Assembly (NCBI RefSeq): GCF_020520425.1
Contig: NC_079487.1
Span: forward strand, 78,435,141-78,499,140
Direction: 5' to 3'
DNA length: 64,000 nucleotides
From: Spinacia oleracea
Taxonomy: Eukaryota > Streptophyta > Magnoliopsida > Caryophyllales > Amaranthaceae
Shown here: positions 50,976-62,629 of the stretch, piece by piece
How the letters are laid out: each line of letters starts with the position of its first letter
Position numbering within the stretch: position 1 is the first letter of the stretch
Program-made: the position numbers and the translations under genes
The notes under the pieces: generated by a model
Told to the model about the DNA's origin: nothing
Databases searched by the model: none
What the model saw: only the letters and a program-made list of their open reading frames with translations

Positions 50976-53275
50976 TCAACACTCTTCTGCTGGTGAAATT
51001 TTCTGCAGAATAGGCTCGGATTTCTGTGCGGTGTACCAGTTAGCAGCAACAATGAACAATCCAAAATTTATAAAGCTTAACATACACAGAAGTCCATAAA
51101 AGCAATCAAGTCTCCCCTTATTAATGTTGTCGCCTATCCATCCTTGACCTGAACCAAAGCTTGTAGTGATTTTCTGAATGATAAAAACCAAAAAACTGCT
51201 AACAAAGAATCCCAGTGAGATGGTAACAAGAAAAAGGCCCGTGCTCAACCCTTTCATCCCTTTAGGTGACTCAGTTATGAAGAAATCCAACTGTCCGGTG
51301 TATGTGAAAGCTTCTCCAGCACCTATCAACAAGAACTGTGGAATCAGAAAGAAAACACTGACTGGAAGAACTGATGTTCCAGGGTTAGCTCTGGCCACTG
51401 ATTGACGTTTCAGTTCAGACATTGTTGCAGCTGCCATTCCTATCACAGATAGAAGTAGACCGAGAGAAATTCTTTGCAGGTTGGTGAGACCTGTACGTGT
51501 ACAATAAGAGGCGTATAATATATTAAGCAAAAATTCAATTTTGAAGGGAAAATTAATGTAATTACATAAAGAAACTATACAAGAGCTTGCTTAATTACCA
51601 GCTTTTCCTCTCCATTTCTTCCACAGAGGTATGACTACGCGATCATAAACAGCCAGAGTGACTAACACAGCTAAAACAAAGAATACAGTTAGTGAGGCAG
51701 CGGGTATTTGAAAACTGCCAATTGATCTCTTCATAGTGGATGCTTGTTCGACTGAGAAGGTGAGTATCTGTGCATATGTAGTCCAAAATAAGATTGTTGT
51801 TGCCCAAATAGGCAGTAGTCTAATCACTGCCTTCACCTCCTCCACTCTAGTAACTGAACAGGTTGTCCAGGGATTGCAATCCGAGATACCACCTTTCACA
51901 TGATCTCCTTCGCCAATGATTGCAGCTTTATCCAAGAATCTGAAGAAATTTTAAATTAATAAATAAATCAAACAGTGGAATCACAAATGGAAAAGTTTAT
52001 AATTTTAACAACGTCCGCCAAGGAAAAGCTAATCATGTATTCTGTAATCACGTTCATTTACTGTAATATTTTGGTGGGGGAGGGAAGTAGCTTATATAGG
52101 AGTAAAACTTTGAGATGTCTAGCAATACATGGAACGTAAATTTCAAGAAAAAAAGGGTAGAGACGTTCAAATGGCGAACCTGAATTGATCAGTGTGATGT
52201 ATTCTTGAAGTATCAGAAAAAGTTTCATAGAGCAATCCTGTATTGTAAGGAAGATTCATTTTCCTTTTCCTGGTGGCAGCTACAATAACTTGCAGAATAT
52301 GAGAAATGGGACTTCCATGACTTCTCTGATATCTGTATCGCTTGGTTCCCAAAAAGAATGCAAAGATGGCAATAAACATTGATACTGAGCAAATGCCATA
52401 AGCCAGGGTTCGACTAACTTCCTCTTGAATATAGACAAGCACTGTAACTGCCACTAAAGTTCCTGTTGTAATAAAGAAGAAGAACCTATTAAAGAAGTAG
52501 GCCAAGTTAGCCTTTTCTTTCTCGTCATTCTCATCAAATTGATCAGCTCCAAATCCTGAAACACTTGACTTCAAGCCACCTGTCCCAAGTGCAATGAGGT
52601 AAAGCGAGAGATACAGAATTCCCATTTGGAAGTTATTAGCAGGCTCGCATTTGTCTGAATTGGTGGTGTCACAAGGTGGTGGATGCAAGCTTGGCAGTCT
52701 CGTTGACAGAGCTAATAAGGCAGTTCCCTGATCAAAGAAAGAGTGTTACTTAGTATGCTGACAAGCAATCAGAACTCAGAAGGGAAGAAGAAACCAAACA
52801 GACAACTTGGTAAAATATCACACAACTTACTATGGTCTGAATAACGGCAGAGATAGCAACAGTTCTGAATCTACCAAGGAAGGAATCTGCAAGGAAACCT
52901 CCTAGAAAACACAAGAGAAATGAAGTGCCCATAAAATCAGTGACAATATTGGCTGATGCTGAAGTAGACAGGTGCATTTGTCCAGCCAAGTAAGTCACAA
53001 GGTTCACTGCTATACCCATCGTAGAAAGCCTCTCACATAACTCAATTCCTGTGGACAGACAAAAATAAATAAATAAAAGAAATAAGACTGACAAGTAGAT
53101 GAGGCAAATGTGGATAACCCTCTATTCCGTTTAACAATATCAAAGATGGAACGGCAATCAGATGTTCCCACCAACACTTACCTAAAATCAAGCCTGCAGG
53201 TATCCAACCGCCGGTTTTAGACTTGTCAGCAGGCAATCCTTTAAAGTCAATAGCTTGTGCGTGGATTGAACTCAT
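50976..53275 (-). CDS. NPF6-type nitrate/peptide transporter (NRT1.4/NPF6.2-like), five coding exons
   Basis: Exons on the minus strand: 53275..53182, 53048..52831, 52727..52180, 51939..51599, 51490..50976. All junctions are GT-AG, and the sum is 1716 nt (571 codons plus stop). The protein is a twelve-helix MFS/POT family proton-coupled transporter of the plasma or vacuolar membrane. The N-terminus SIHAQAIDFKGLPADKSKTGGW is family-typical. The proton-coupling ExxER motif is E34-L-C-E37-R38 in the first helix. Other signatures are NIVTDFMGTSFLLC, GTGGLKSSVSGFGADQFDE, FFNRFFFFI and YTGQLDFFITESPKGMK. Thr94 aligns with the phosphorylated Thr101 of Arabidopsis NRT1.1, but the NRT1.1 nitrate-binding His356 position is Tyr (WTTYAQ), as in NPF6.2. 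All exons are open, so it is probably functional. Substrate is inferred only. Confidence 0.95.
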
Positions 53276-56200
53276 CTTTTTCCCCTTCTTATAGCTTTAA
53301 AAATTATCAAGGCCTGAGACAAACAGAATAAGAAAAAATTAACCATGTGAACAACCAGGAAAATGGTATTGACTGAGAGAATAAGTAAGAGATAAATTTG
53401 GATAATTAATACCTTATTCTAGCTCAAGTTTTTATAAAATAAAAGGATCGGGAGGCTCCTTTTTATAAGCAGCGAGAATGACTACATTTTGTGCTGAAAG
53501 ACAACTGGTTTCAGCTAAAGGTGCCTACATCATGAGACTCAAGATATTAACTAGGTTGCTATCCCTGATCAGTGTTTGAACTTCAATTAAAAATGACAAC
53601 AAAACAATAGGCAATCTATCAGTGCCTATTAAAAGACTTTGTTGCAGATTTAACCAATTGTTCAATGCTATTGCTACCCCACAGGTCAATGTATCTTAAC
53701 TCAAGCATTAAGAAACCTTCCCTCCAACAAGTATTTTGTTTTTATATTTATTTAAACAAATCAGACAAGTATTTCAGTTGTTTTTAAAAAAAACTTTGAC
53801 AGGATATGCTCTGCGGCATTGCCAACACAGTTAATGACATATGAGTACCAAGCATCAAGACTTCTTTCATCAATAAATAACCTAGGCTGATCATGTTACA
53901 TTCGAGTTTCTAACTTGATCTTTCACAAAAACGCAAAGCCAATTTCTGAAATAAACAACGGAGTACTATTGTTCTCCACAGTTAGCTTGAGGCATGGCAA
54001 GGAATAGATTGCAGAAGACAGTAGAAAGCAACAAAAAGCTCATACAGTTGGTTTACGGGCTATATGAACAACAATTAGTCAGTCACTAATCTTCATGTAG
54101 CAACCAAATGCAGTGTACCTAAACAGAGTTATTAAGATCACAATTTGAGTTGTAGGATTAATACTATCCCAGAAACGGGAAATTATCACAATCAGTTTAG
54201 TATTGGTCATTGTTGCATAGCACGAATGCTGATAATCATAATTGAATTTCCTACGTCTAGATTCTAAATTCGATAATAGGATCTGAAAGGCCCAGCAGAT
54301 CTAAATCCTTACTATATCCCATGCATATAAAAAGCTCCTCATTGGCTTCTTTTTTTCTTTGTCAAAGACTCAGTTTCTTACGAGTACTTTTGTAACTTTA
54401 TCTAGGATGCACAAAAAGTTGCCGCTCATTATTTTTTTAATAGGAATACTGTGAAGTATTCCTCTGATTTCTTTTGGTTGCAACGTTGAACTTTTACGGT
54501 CTTTAAGACACAGTCTTGACCATTAATATCCTGAGCTATTTAGTAATAAAAATGTAAAAACGTAGTAAAGAAAATCAAACGAAACCCCAAATGGTAATAT
54601 ATTTGAATATATTAGTTAAAATTGTTAAATACGATTCAAAGCTAATCTAGCTAACTTTAAGTATGTTATTTAATGGACCGTGAGCGTGCAAAGTGCTAAG
54701 TCTTGATGAATAATATATAGCTATATTACTAACCCAATACTAGCAGCTCAATGCTCCACTAGGCCCAATAACCCAAGCAATCTCATATTCAATATATGAA
54801 GGTCATGAGTATATTTAAAGACAACCAAAACATCATTTCACTTCCATGTGGGAGAATACTCCTACTCACACAAGTTGAAGACTAATATCTAACAGAAATA
54901 TCCAACGTTGCTATCCGATTAAAAGAGAATGGATGAGTTTCATTTTAATATATTATCATAATTAGCAGATAAAGAAGTATGTATCAAAAAGTTTAGGCAG
55001 TCGGACAAGTTGAAACCTTTTATACTGCACTTCTGTATACATGGAGGGTTTTAACCAATTAGTACATATTGGTAAGACTTGATTATAATTTTCATCAACT
55101 TAGTGGAGTAAGATAATATGCAAGTGGTCTAATAATACAACTAGTTATTTCAATTCGTAAGCCAATAGGGTGTATGACTGTATACCGATCTCAATAATTA
55201 CTTAATTAGAAATACTGTTTTGAGTTTAAAACAGCGAAAACACTAGATCTCACAATCATGCAAAACTTCTGCATATGTAAATATAACAACATAATGCAAT
55301 CAACTTGAGAAAAGATGTATTAAAATAGCATGAGATACCAGTAAGATCCTAACTTAAAAGCTATATGATGACGTCAAAAGCGCGCAAAAAGTAGCACCTA
55401 AAGAGAAAAGGTCCTGAATAATAAAGATGCAGAATCTTCACTGTGACTTGATTATTACGCATAATCTGCATGATTTAGTGTATTAATTACTAATGTGCAC
55501 AGGATGTATAATGAAGTATCTCTTAACACTTATACACAAGGAAGATATTGGTATCACATTTGCTGGAAAGCAGTGAAACAGCATATGATTAGTTCCTCAG
55601 TTTAATGCCCACTAGCATTAGATTAGTTCAGTGTTATTTTTGGTGGCAGCTGAGAAATAGCACAAGAAGGTTGGTTCCTTAGTTTAATGCTGCACAGAAA
55701 TGGGAAACGGTAACAGAAACAAAAACAAAAACCTAAAATTTCACAAACGCGATAATCATACAATTTGGAAATGTGAAACTCACAAACCAAGCTAATAAAT
55801 CGCTAATGTAGCTTAGAATTTATTCTAAACAAAAAATGTGAGCAAAGAGGGTATAATGATCATTCTACGACTTAAAGATCCTTAAGAGGGAAATACCTGC
55901 TGATCTTTCAAAGAATACCCCCCCCCCCCCCTCCTCCTGAAGTTACGAAATTCTAAGCTTCAGAAACGGGGAAATGTGACCTTGAGTAGAGTTGCCTAGT
56001 ATCAAAGAGAGCCAACTATGTTTACCAAATTAGAGTACTATACAGTCCTTACGCACAATGCACATAATATCCTGCTTAAAGAAACAGATTTCTTTCGAAC
56101 AAATATCCACCAAAAAGCTCCAAGTTATTGGAGAAATGAAGGGTGGCATAAGATACAAAGATTTCAGTAGACTGCCACTGATAAAACATTCTATATCCAA

Positions 56201-56603
56201 AGCTTTGTTTCCACTGCCCCACTTGCCCTCTTCCCACCACACAACAGAAAGAAAAAAAAATCCAACTCTAAATTAATAGGTCACATTTGATTTTGGCTGT
56301 CAAAGACAAAATTCTTGTACGGAGATATGGTGTGAACTCTACTAGATGTATCTCTAAAAGAAATGATCAATGATAGTCAAGACTAACAGGATTTTACCGC
56401 ATCATCAAACGTGATCTTAATGTCTGGGTAAATGAGAGAGTAAACACATCACTTAGAGTGGAAGGCTAATGGTTGAAATCAAACACTGTCGAAAAGAATT
56501 ACTCTGAGAGTCCAAGTCATTCATGTAGAAGTATGGAGTTAGCTGAATGAAAAGCTACCTTCATTGTATTTTCTTGTGATACATATACATTGAATAAAAT
56601 GGA
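53276..56603. other. Upstream region of the NPF gene and intergenic DNA
   Basis: No gene recognised. The first kilobase presumably contains the NPF promoter and 5' UTR; I could not fix a TATA box. A 14-bp C run lies at 55918..55931. Confidence 0.5.
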
Positions 56604-56743
56604 TTACATTCTGATTTCGATCTGTATGACATCAAGGATGGACACTATGCTTGCAATATTAGGCAACCCTGTACTTATCTTTTCGTCCCACTGAATAATG
56701 GAGAGCTCCAACTCTTCAGTAAGCTTGCTTAACGGCTCGGTTT
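56604..56743 (-). other. Possible terminal exon, unknown gene
   Basis: The minus strand has AAATCTGCAG followed by an open frame ETEPLSKLTEELELSIIQWD to VIQIEIRM and TAA. The composition looks coding, and the acceptor is good. No upstream exon was identified and no family is recognised. Confidence 0.25.
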
Positions 56744-57542
56744 CTGCAGATTTACCAACAAACATAACACAGTTAGAGAAATACTTCAAATAGATGAAGA
56801 ATAAGCAACTACTTCTACTTTGGAAACTTTCATAAATAAAGTGTGACACATCCAGGATTTTCTTCCACGGCAGACTGAGGTATATCTTGCTGAGTTTTTT
56901 CAGTGAAAAGAATAGGTAACTAAAGATACTGCCTGCAAAATAGTCTAACTCGATCTTCCCAACTAAGAATAGTTACATTCAGTTGGTGGCAGATTCTTGG
57001 CTATATATTCCTCTACACTTCGTTAAGTCTACATCGGTAGTTTGTGGAAAATCAAATTAGGATAACCAAGTAGACAAAAAACTAGGAGAAATCAAAAACA
57101 GGTCTATCTTAATTACTTGACAATATGATGCACACTAAAACCATACCCACTAAAATATGTCCCCTTTACGTACACTATTATTACAGTTTTCATAAGATTT
57201 CATTATCCTAATAGGTACAACAAGTCTGCAGACAAATAGGAGATCACTTTACAGTCTTTTCTCTCTGCCTTCCTTGCTACATCAAACTATTATACTTACA
57301 CGTACCAGATACATGACAATTGGATACTTTGATCACAAATGGGCAAATCTCCCAAAAAAGACAGGCCAAACTGTTCATTTCGACAAAAAACATACTGCTT
57401 ATCATCGAATTCTAACCTTTGTTTCATCTTCTGAAAAGGAATCCAGATTAAAATTTTGGCGTGTCATGAATGTCTTCATAAAATCAGACACAAAGCATAT
57501 TAATTCACAAGCTGCTTCATATACCAAATCCAAATAAAACCA
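56744..57542. other. Intergenic, no gene supported
   Basis: A plus-strand frame at 57274..57537 exists but has no recognisable content. Confidence 0.4.
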
Positions 57543-57749
57543 TCATTCTCCATACGAGTTATCTTTTGTACATAGCTTGTAATCAGAACACTCTTTGGGA
57601 TGGTGAACCCTCAAATGATCGCATTCCAGATATTGATAGGTGGACACACCAGGAAAGTCCTTGATGGTGGTCCTCACAATATCAAGTAAAAGCTTTGTAA
57701 AAACCTTGCCCTGTGCTTTATCATTTTTCTTGTCATTTTCTCTAATAGC
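57543..57749 (-). other. Open segment downstream of, and in frame with, the PPR gene
   Basis: After the PPR stop at 57810 and one more in-frame TAA, 68 codons stay open: AIRENDKKNDKAQGKVFTKL to CSDYKLCTKDNSYGE, then TGA. I do not recognise it. It may be a lost C-terminal extension, a separate exon, or chance. Confidence 0.25.
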
Positions 57750-57809
57750 TTATGTATCTCCATATGTATTGAAATTGTGCTGAAATAATACATAAATATC
57801 AAAATTCAG

Positions 57810-59246
57810 TTAAACCATTGTGCATCCAGGAGTCTTTTTTATCCCCTTCTTGTCCATCATTTCTCTGATGGTGTACTTATTCTCCCAAACAGACAGTTTC
57901 GCATAGATATTGGAAAGAATCACATAATCTGACTCATTCATCACCTCCTTCCCAAACAGCTTCTCTGTGTAAAATTCACTAAGGTTTACCTCACTTTGAC
58001 CAGGAAAAGCGTTGATCAAGGTCCGCAGTATTATTGAGTTAGGTTCAATGGGCATACTTTCGACGAACTTGAGTGCTCCTTTGACAAGACCAGCCCTGCA
58101 CATCAAGTCCACCATACATCCATAATGTTTCATTTTAGGTGATATACCATAGTCCATCATCGACTTGAAATAGAATCGGCCTTCATCAATTAAACCAGCA
58201 TGACTGCAAGCATTCAACAGGCCGACAAAAGCAGTACCATCAGGCCTTACACCGTCTCTTTTCATTTCCTCAAAAATGGAAATAGCTTCTATCCCATGTC
58301 CATGCATTCCCAATCCCGCAAGCACAGAGGTCCAAGATACAATGTCCCTTTCCTTCATACTATTGAAAACACTCATTGCCTTTTCAATATCACCACACTT
58401 CATAAACATATTGATCAACGAGTTACAAAGCTCAACACTTTTATGGATCCGTTCTCTCTCAATATAAGATTCAGCCCATTTCCCAAGCTCAAGATCGCTC
58501 AAATCACCACAAGCTGATAGAACAGATACCATTGTGAACTCATCAGGATAAACCTTAGCAACCTGCATTTGCTTAAACAAGTCAATAGCATTCACTGACA
58601 ATCCAGACCTCATATAATTACCAATCATAGCACTCCAAGTCACAGAACTTCTCTCAGGCATTTCATCGAACACCTTACGTGCATCCTTGATTCCGCCCTC
58701 GCAACAACCATACATATGAACCATCGTATTCCCCACATGTAAATCTCCTTCAAACCCCAGTTTCAACACTGGTCCATGAACCTGTTTTCCCAATCTCAAA
58801 TCCCCAACTCCAGCACAGGCCTTAAGAACAAAAGGGTATGTAAAATTATTGGGGAAAACCCCATTCTTGACCATAAAACAGTAAACATTCAGCGCACAAT
58901 GCTTCAAATTTGGGGTTTTCCCATAAGCCCTAATCACAGTATTGAAGAGAAATGTATCGTAAAGGCGAGTATCGGCCTCAGGAGGAAAGAGAAAAGAAAA
59001 GGCGTAATCAATGGCGTCGATGTCGGAAGAAGTAGAAGTGAATTTTGTAAGGATTAAAGGATTGCTACTGAGGCCAAGCTTGAGAATATGAGCTTGAATT
59101 TGAAGGAGTTGAAGGGGAGATTGGCAGGTTTGGAGAAGAGAAAGACAGTTAAGCTCCGCAGCTCGTTGCGGCCGGGGTTTGGAGGAGAGAGATTGAGTGG
59201 TGATGGCATGGAAGAGCCTCCTCCTATGGGTGGCGTAGAGTCGCAT
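57810..59246 (-). CDS. Pentatricopeptide repeat protein, PLS class with E motif
   Basis: A single 478-codon exon. The N-terminus MRLYATHRRRLFHAITTQSL is Arg/Ser-rich with no acidic residues, suggesting a mitochondrial or plastid targeting peptide. Tandem PLS repeats follow, with diagnostic segments FLFNTVIRAYGK, FTYPFVLKACAGVGDLRLGK, KDARKVFDEMPERSSVTWSA, DEFTMVSVLSACGDLSDLEL, NSLINMFMKCGDIEKAMSVF, DIVSWTSVLAGLGMHGHGIE and HYGCMVDLMCRAGLVKGALK. Residues from about 395 form an E motif (PIEPNSIILRTLINA to KKGIKKTPGCTMV). No DYW deaminase domain is present. PLS-E proteins bind organellar RNA and usually recruit a deaminase for C-to-U editing. The end is short, stopping just after PGC. ATG choice follows the targeting-like start. 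Confidence 0.93.
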   Translation of the reverse strand: MRLYATHRRRLFHAITTQSLSSKPRPQRAAELNCLSLLQTCQSPLQLLQIQAHILKLGLSSNPLILTKFTSTSSDIDAIDYAFSFLFPPEADTRLYDTFLFNTVIRAYGKTPNLKHCALNVYCFMVKNGVFPNNFTYPFVLKACAGVGDLRLGKQVHGPVLKLGFEGDLHVGNTMVHMYGCCEGGIKDARKVFDEMPERSSVTWSAMIGNYMRSGLSVNAIDLFKQMQVAKVYPDEFTMVSVLSACGDLSDLELGKWAESYIERERIHKSVELCNSLINMFMKCGDIEKAMSVFNSMKERDIVSWTSVLAGLGMHGHGIEAISIFEEMKRDGVRPDGTAFVGLLNACSHAGLIDEGRFYFKSMMDYGISPKMKHYGCMVDLMCRAGLVKGALKFVESMPIEPNSIILRTLINAFPGQSEVNLSEFYTEKLFGKEVMNESDYVILSNIYAKLSVWENKYTIREMMDKKGIKKTPGCTMV

Positions 59247-60273
59247 TTACCGTTACTTTTGAGAGGGAAATGGAAGTTTGAACCCCCACCCCACCAAAGT
59301 TTGGTGGTGGTGGTTTGAGACTTTGAGGTGTTGCGCCAAATTTTTTACTACTCAAACTCCCCTGTCTCACAACAAATAGGCGAGCACAACATGATATCCT
59401 ATCAAAATTTCAGGAATTAGAACCGAAATTTAATGCAACAAGTTTTGGAAATGAGAATCAAAATCTGTTTGAACACATTCTGCTTCAAGATACCTGTCAT
59501 TTTAAAAATTTAAATACACTATTGCTAATTTATTGGAAAAAATCTACTTCATAGTTTGAACTTTATTTTATAATTTGAGCTTAAATTGTAATTATATACT
59601 TATATTTTTTCAAAAATTAGTTTGGATTGTTTAATACTTTGGGCATATGGAGCATTTTTATATGGTCTGATCCCTTATTTTGGATACTTCATATTAGAAT
59701 TGGTGTTCACAGGGTAACCTACAAGTTACCCATTCCGAAATATTGAGAACTGGAACTTGTTGCAACAACTTCCCAATAATGTTACCCGGAACCGGAACCT
59801 ACACATCAGGTTCCGATTCCTATTCAGGGTAACCTAAATTTTTCCTCACCCCCTACTCACAATTGATGTGTAACACTATTACCCGATCAAAAGGTCTTGC
59901 AGATCTATGAATTTTTCTATCAATTTGATTACCCAACTTTTGATAACTTTTAACATGTTTTGATTAACTTTTATATTATAAAAGAAATTGATGAATAAAC
60001 ATTTTAAATGGTCATATAATTACCTTTATTCATTATCAGTGTTTTTGAAGAGATAATATTATCGGTGATTTTGAAGAGATAATATTTATTAAAGTGAAAA
60101 ATTACATCACTAATAAATAAATAAATTTTACATTATACCGACTTAAATGTTAAGCATTTGAGTTAACTTTTACTCCGTTGTACAATATTTATTGTACACC
60201 ACATTTAAATAAGAATTTGTGTTAACCAATAGGAAATGTGGGACACAAGTGGTACACAGGTTCAGTGGGGCGA
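59247..60273. other. Intergenic region between PPR gene and element Z'
   Basis: The first part presumably holds the PPR promoter. Around 59705..59840 a cluster of GGTAACC/GGTTACC-like and GGAACC words occurs. The rest is AT-rich with no gene. Confidence 0.5.
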
Positions 60274-61734
60274 TGTAGACACCTACTTTTGTCCCCATTC
60301 CCGAAAGGGAAAGATTCGATGATGAAAGCATAAATCTCCACTTGACAACACATCTCCTATAAAATAAACGAATCTCAATTCCCCTTTTCATTTCACCCGA
60401 AACCTGCTATTTATGGAAACCTGCTAAAAATAGTAACTGCCGTAAAAGGTAGCTTCTAAAAGTGGCAAATCATAAAGGATAGAATCCTGTCAGAATTAGG
60501 TGTTGCATTCCAACATAAATCCTAAATGAGATAGAAAACTGCGAGAATCCTATTCCTAATATGATTCGGAAATAAGAGTTACGTATTAATTAAAATCCTA
60601 ACGAGCCTAGAGTTCGTAACGGGCCCAGACGCATTCCGTCATAAAATTAATACGCACTAAAAGACTCGATTAAGTCTCAAACTCTACGGATTTCAGGAAT
60701 CCGAATCTAACTAAAGAAAACAGCCTAGACCCTATTTTCAACGCCTAGCTCTGGGCGCCGAAATCTTCGGCGCCCAGGCCTGGGCGCTGAAAATACCTGG
60801 GTACGTGTTTTTTCCTAATTCTTTGTGGATTAGAACTCTGCAATTCTATCTTTCCACAAACTCTTCCCTATAAATAGACCCCTAAATTCGACGTAAAAAG
60901 AGAGACACAACACACAATTATATTCTGAGTATTGACTCCAACCCTTAGCCTAAGCCTCACGCTGCGAAATTGTTCACGCGTTCTGTCGCAATCGATCCAT
61001 AAATCGAACAGAACGTATCCTGTCCCACAATTGAGATTCGTTAAATAAAAAGGAGAAATAGCAAAGTCAAAGTGGTTAGTTTTCTGAGAACCGTGACGCA
61101 CCTCTCAAGGGTGCGTCGTAATGTGTCCCTTTTCGATGATTTAACTGCTTTCCTCGCCCTTTTTATGAACTGTTAAACTAACTAAATCTGATTGTTCTAT
61201 CACGCCTAACAAATATAATATTTTTGGGAAATCGGATTATCATGCTAGGTCCCTTAATGCTATTTAAATCAGATAATCGCGATCGAATTAGTATTATATG
61301 TTGCATATTGCTAAAATCAACTCAGATTAGTTTAATAGTTAACGCATGTCCCTTCAATTATTTATGTTGAGCTAGTAAGGATATCCTGCCTCTGGAGTTA
61401 TCGACGAGCGAAGTACTCCTCTCGGTAGTTACAGTCCCCCGAACCCTCAATCTCTACCTTGCGGGTGTATGTTGAGAGATCCCCACACCAGGGATCACAA
61501 GGGAACCTACGGCCGTCGTGGTCAAACATAATTGCACTCCCTTTATGTCACGATAAACGGGTTTTGTCAGTTTTTCTCATTGTCGTTAAAAACTGAATGG
61601 CGACTCCTATATTACTAGTCAATTGGGTGTAAACTCACAGGAAATCCAATTACACTTGATTGAATAAAAGGAATCGTCACACCCACGAGGGACGAGGTCA
61701 CGCATTAGCCTCGTGCTTTTTCGACCCCCTCACA
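60274..61734 (+). repeat. Element Z' 5' LTR
   Basis: 1461 bp, TGTAGACACC to CCCCCTCACA, the reverse orientation of the Z LTRs and clearly the same family. It includes TATA-like CTATAAATAG near 60870..60879 and a GC palindrome pair at 60738..60793. Confidence 0.93.
60738..60793 (+). repeat. Paired GC palindrome, copy 7 (Z' LTR)
   Basis: CAACGCCTAGCTCTGGGCGC, spacer CGAAATCTT, CGGCGCCCAGGCCTGGGCGC; the second half is a perfect palindrome. Confidence 0.85.
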
Positions 61735-61735
61735 G

Positions 61736-61753
61736 TGGCGACTCCACTGGGGA
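61736..61753 (+). promoter_or_regulatory. Element Z' primer binding site (tRNA-Arg type)
   Basis: TGGCGACTCCACTGGGGA starts one base after the LTR. From memory this matches the tRNA-Arg primer site used by Ogre/Tat elements. Confidence 0.75.
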
Positions 61754-62629
61754 TAGTGAAGGAAATACTCGTGCTTGTAGGTAATCAAAATAGCCGAAGG
61801 GTGAAACGATCCTACCCCGCGTTTATTTCCCCATCAAGTTGGGACGACCTGAAAATCAGCATATTAATGTGAACGGGCAGAACCGCATAACGAATCTCGG
61901 CTCCCTCGGGAGTTGGGACTAAGGATACCCTTTTTCCGCCAATAGGGGGGTGCATACGCCGCGCATGTTGCCCACTCGGTACTTGTGCAGGTAGTACACC
62001 TATCCCGAACCCAATCGCTCGCTCATTAGGTCCCTCTCGCCTGCATGCCCCCTTGGCTTGCACTTGCGGGTTGGCCTCTTGGGCGAAATTCGTCTGTTGA
62101 AGACACTACCTCGACCGGGGCATGTGTTGGATCTACGATAGAAGTGGTACCAAGCCAGGCGCAAATAAACTACCCATAGAAGCCTATCATAAACTACGTG
62201 GCATATTTAATTTTCAAATCCATGTTTGTAATGTATTCATGTGTAGAGAAATATGTGATTGTGTGCGACAAACTATCCTAGAAAACCAACGAAAGGAAAA
62301 TACGTAGCGCAAAAAAATGTTCATAAAAAGAATTGCTACGAGGGCGTAAGGAAAGCACTCGATTTCAAAAGCGACTCGTGAAAAAATTAATAACTCTTTG
62401 TGTCGTTGTTAGGCCTCCTACGACGACAATACTCGGCACCGAAACCGAACGTGCTAATAACTATGAATGTCACACGGGCAAGTGTTTCGAAAATCCAAAG
62501 AATGACCAAAATAAAAAAAAAAACCAAAAAGTGTACCGACAAAAGAAAGAGTGAAAAACCAATTTAGAGAGTCGAAGTCTAGACTAAGTAATGCTTAAAA
62601 CTTTGGGAACCTAAACTTTAGCTTATCTT
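61754..62629 (+). other. Element Z' leader
   Basis: An untranslated-type region homologous to 28320..29407 of Z (reverse complement). Short frames occur, but none is family-like. Confidence 0.65.

Noticed and set aside
57274..57537. 87-codon plus-strand frame
   Set aside because: No recognisable motif, no splice context, and flanked by non-coding DNA.
61660..62307. Short plus-strand frames in the Z' LTR and leader
   Set aside because: They match the inverted frames in Z, but conservation follows the DNA of LTR and leader, and the frames are broken differently in the two copies.
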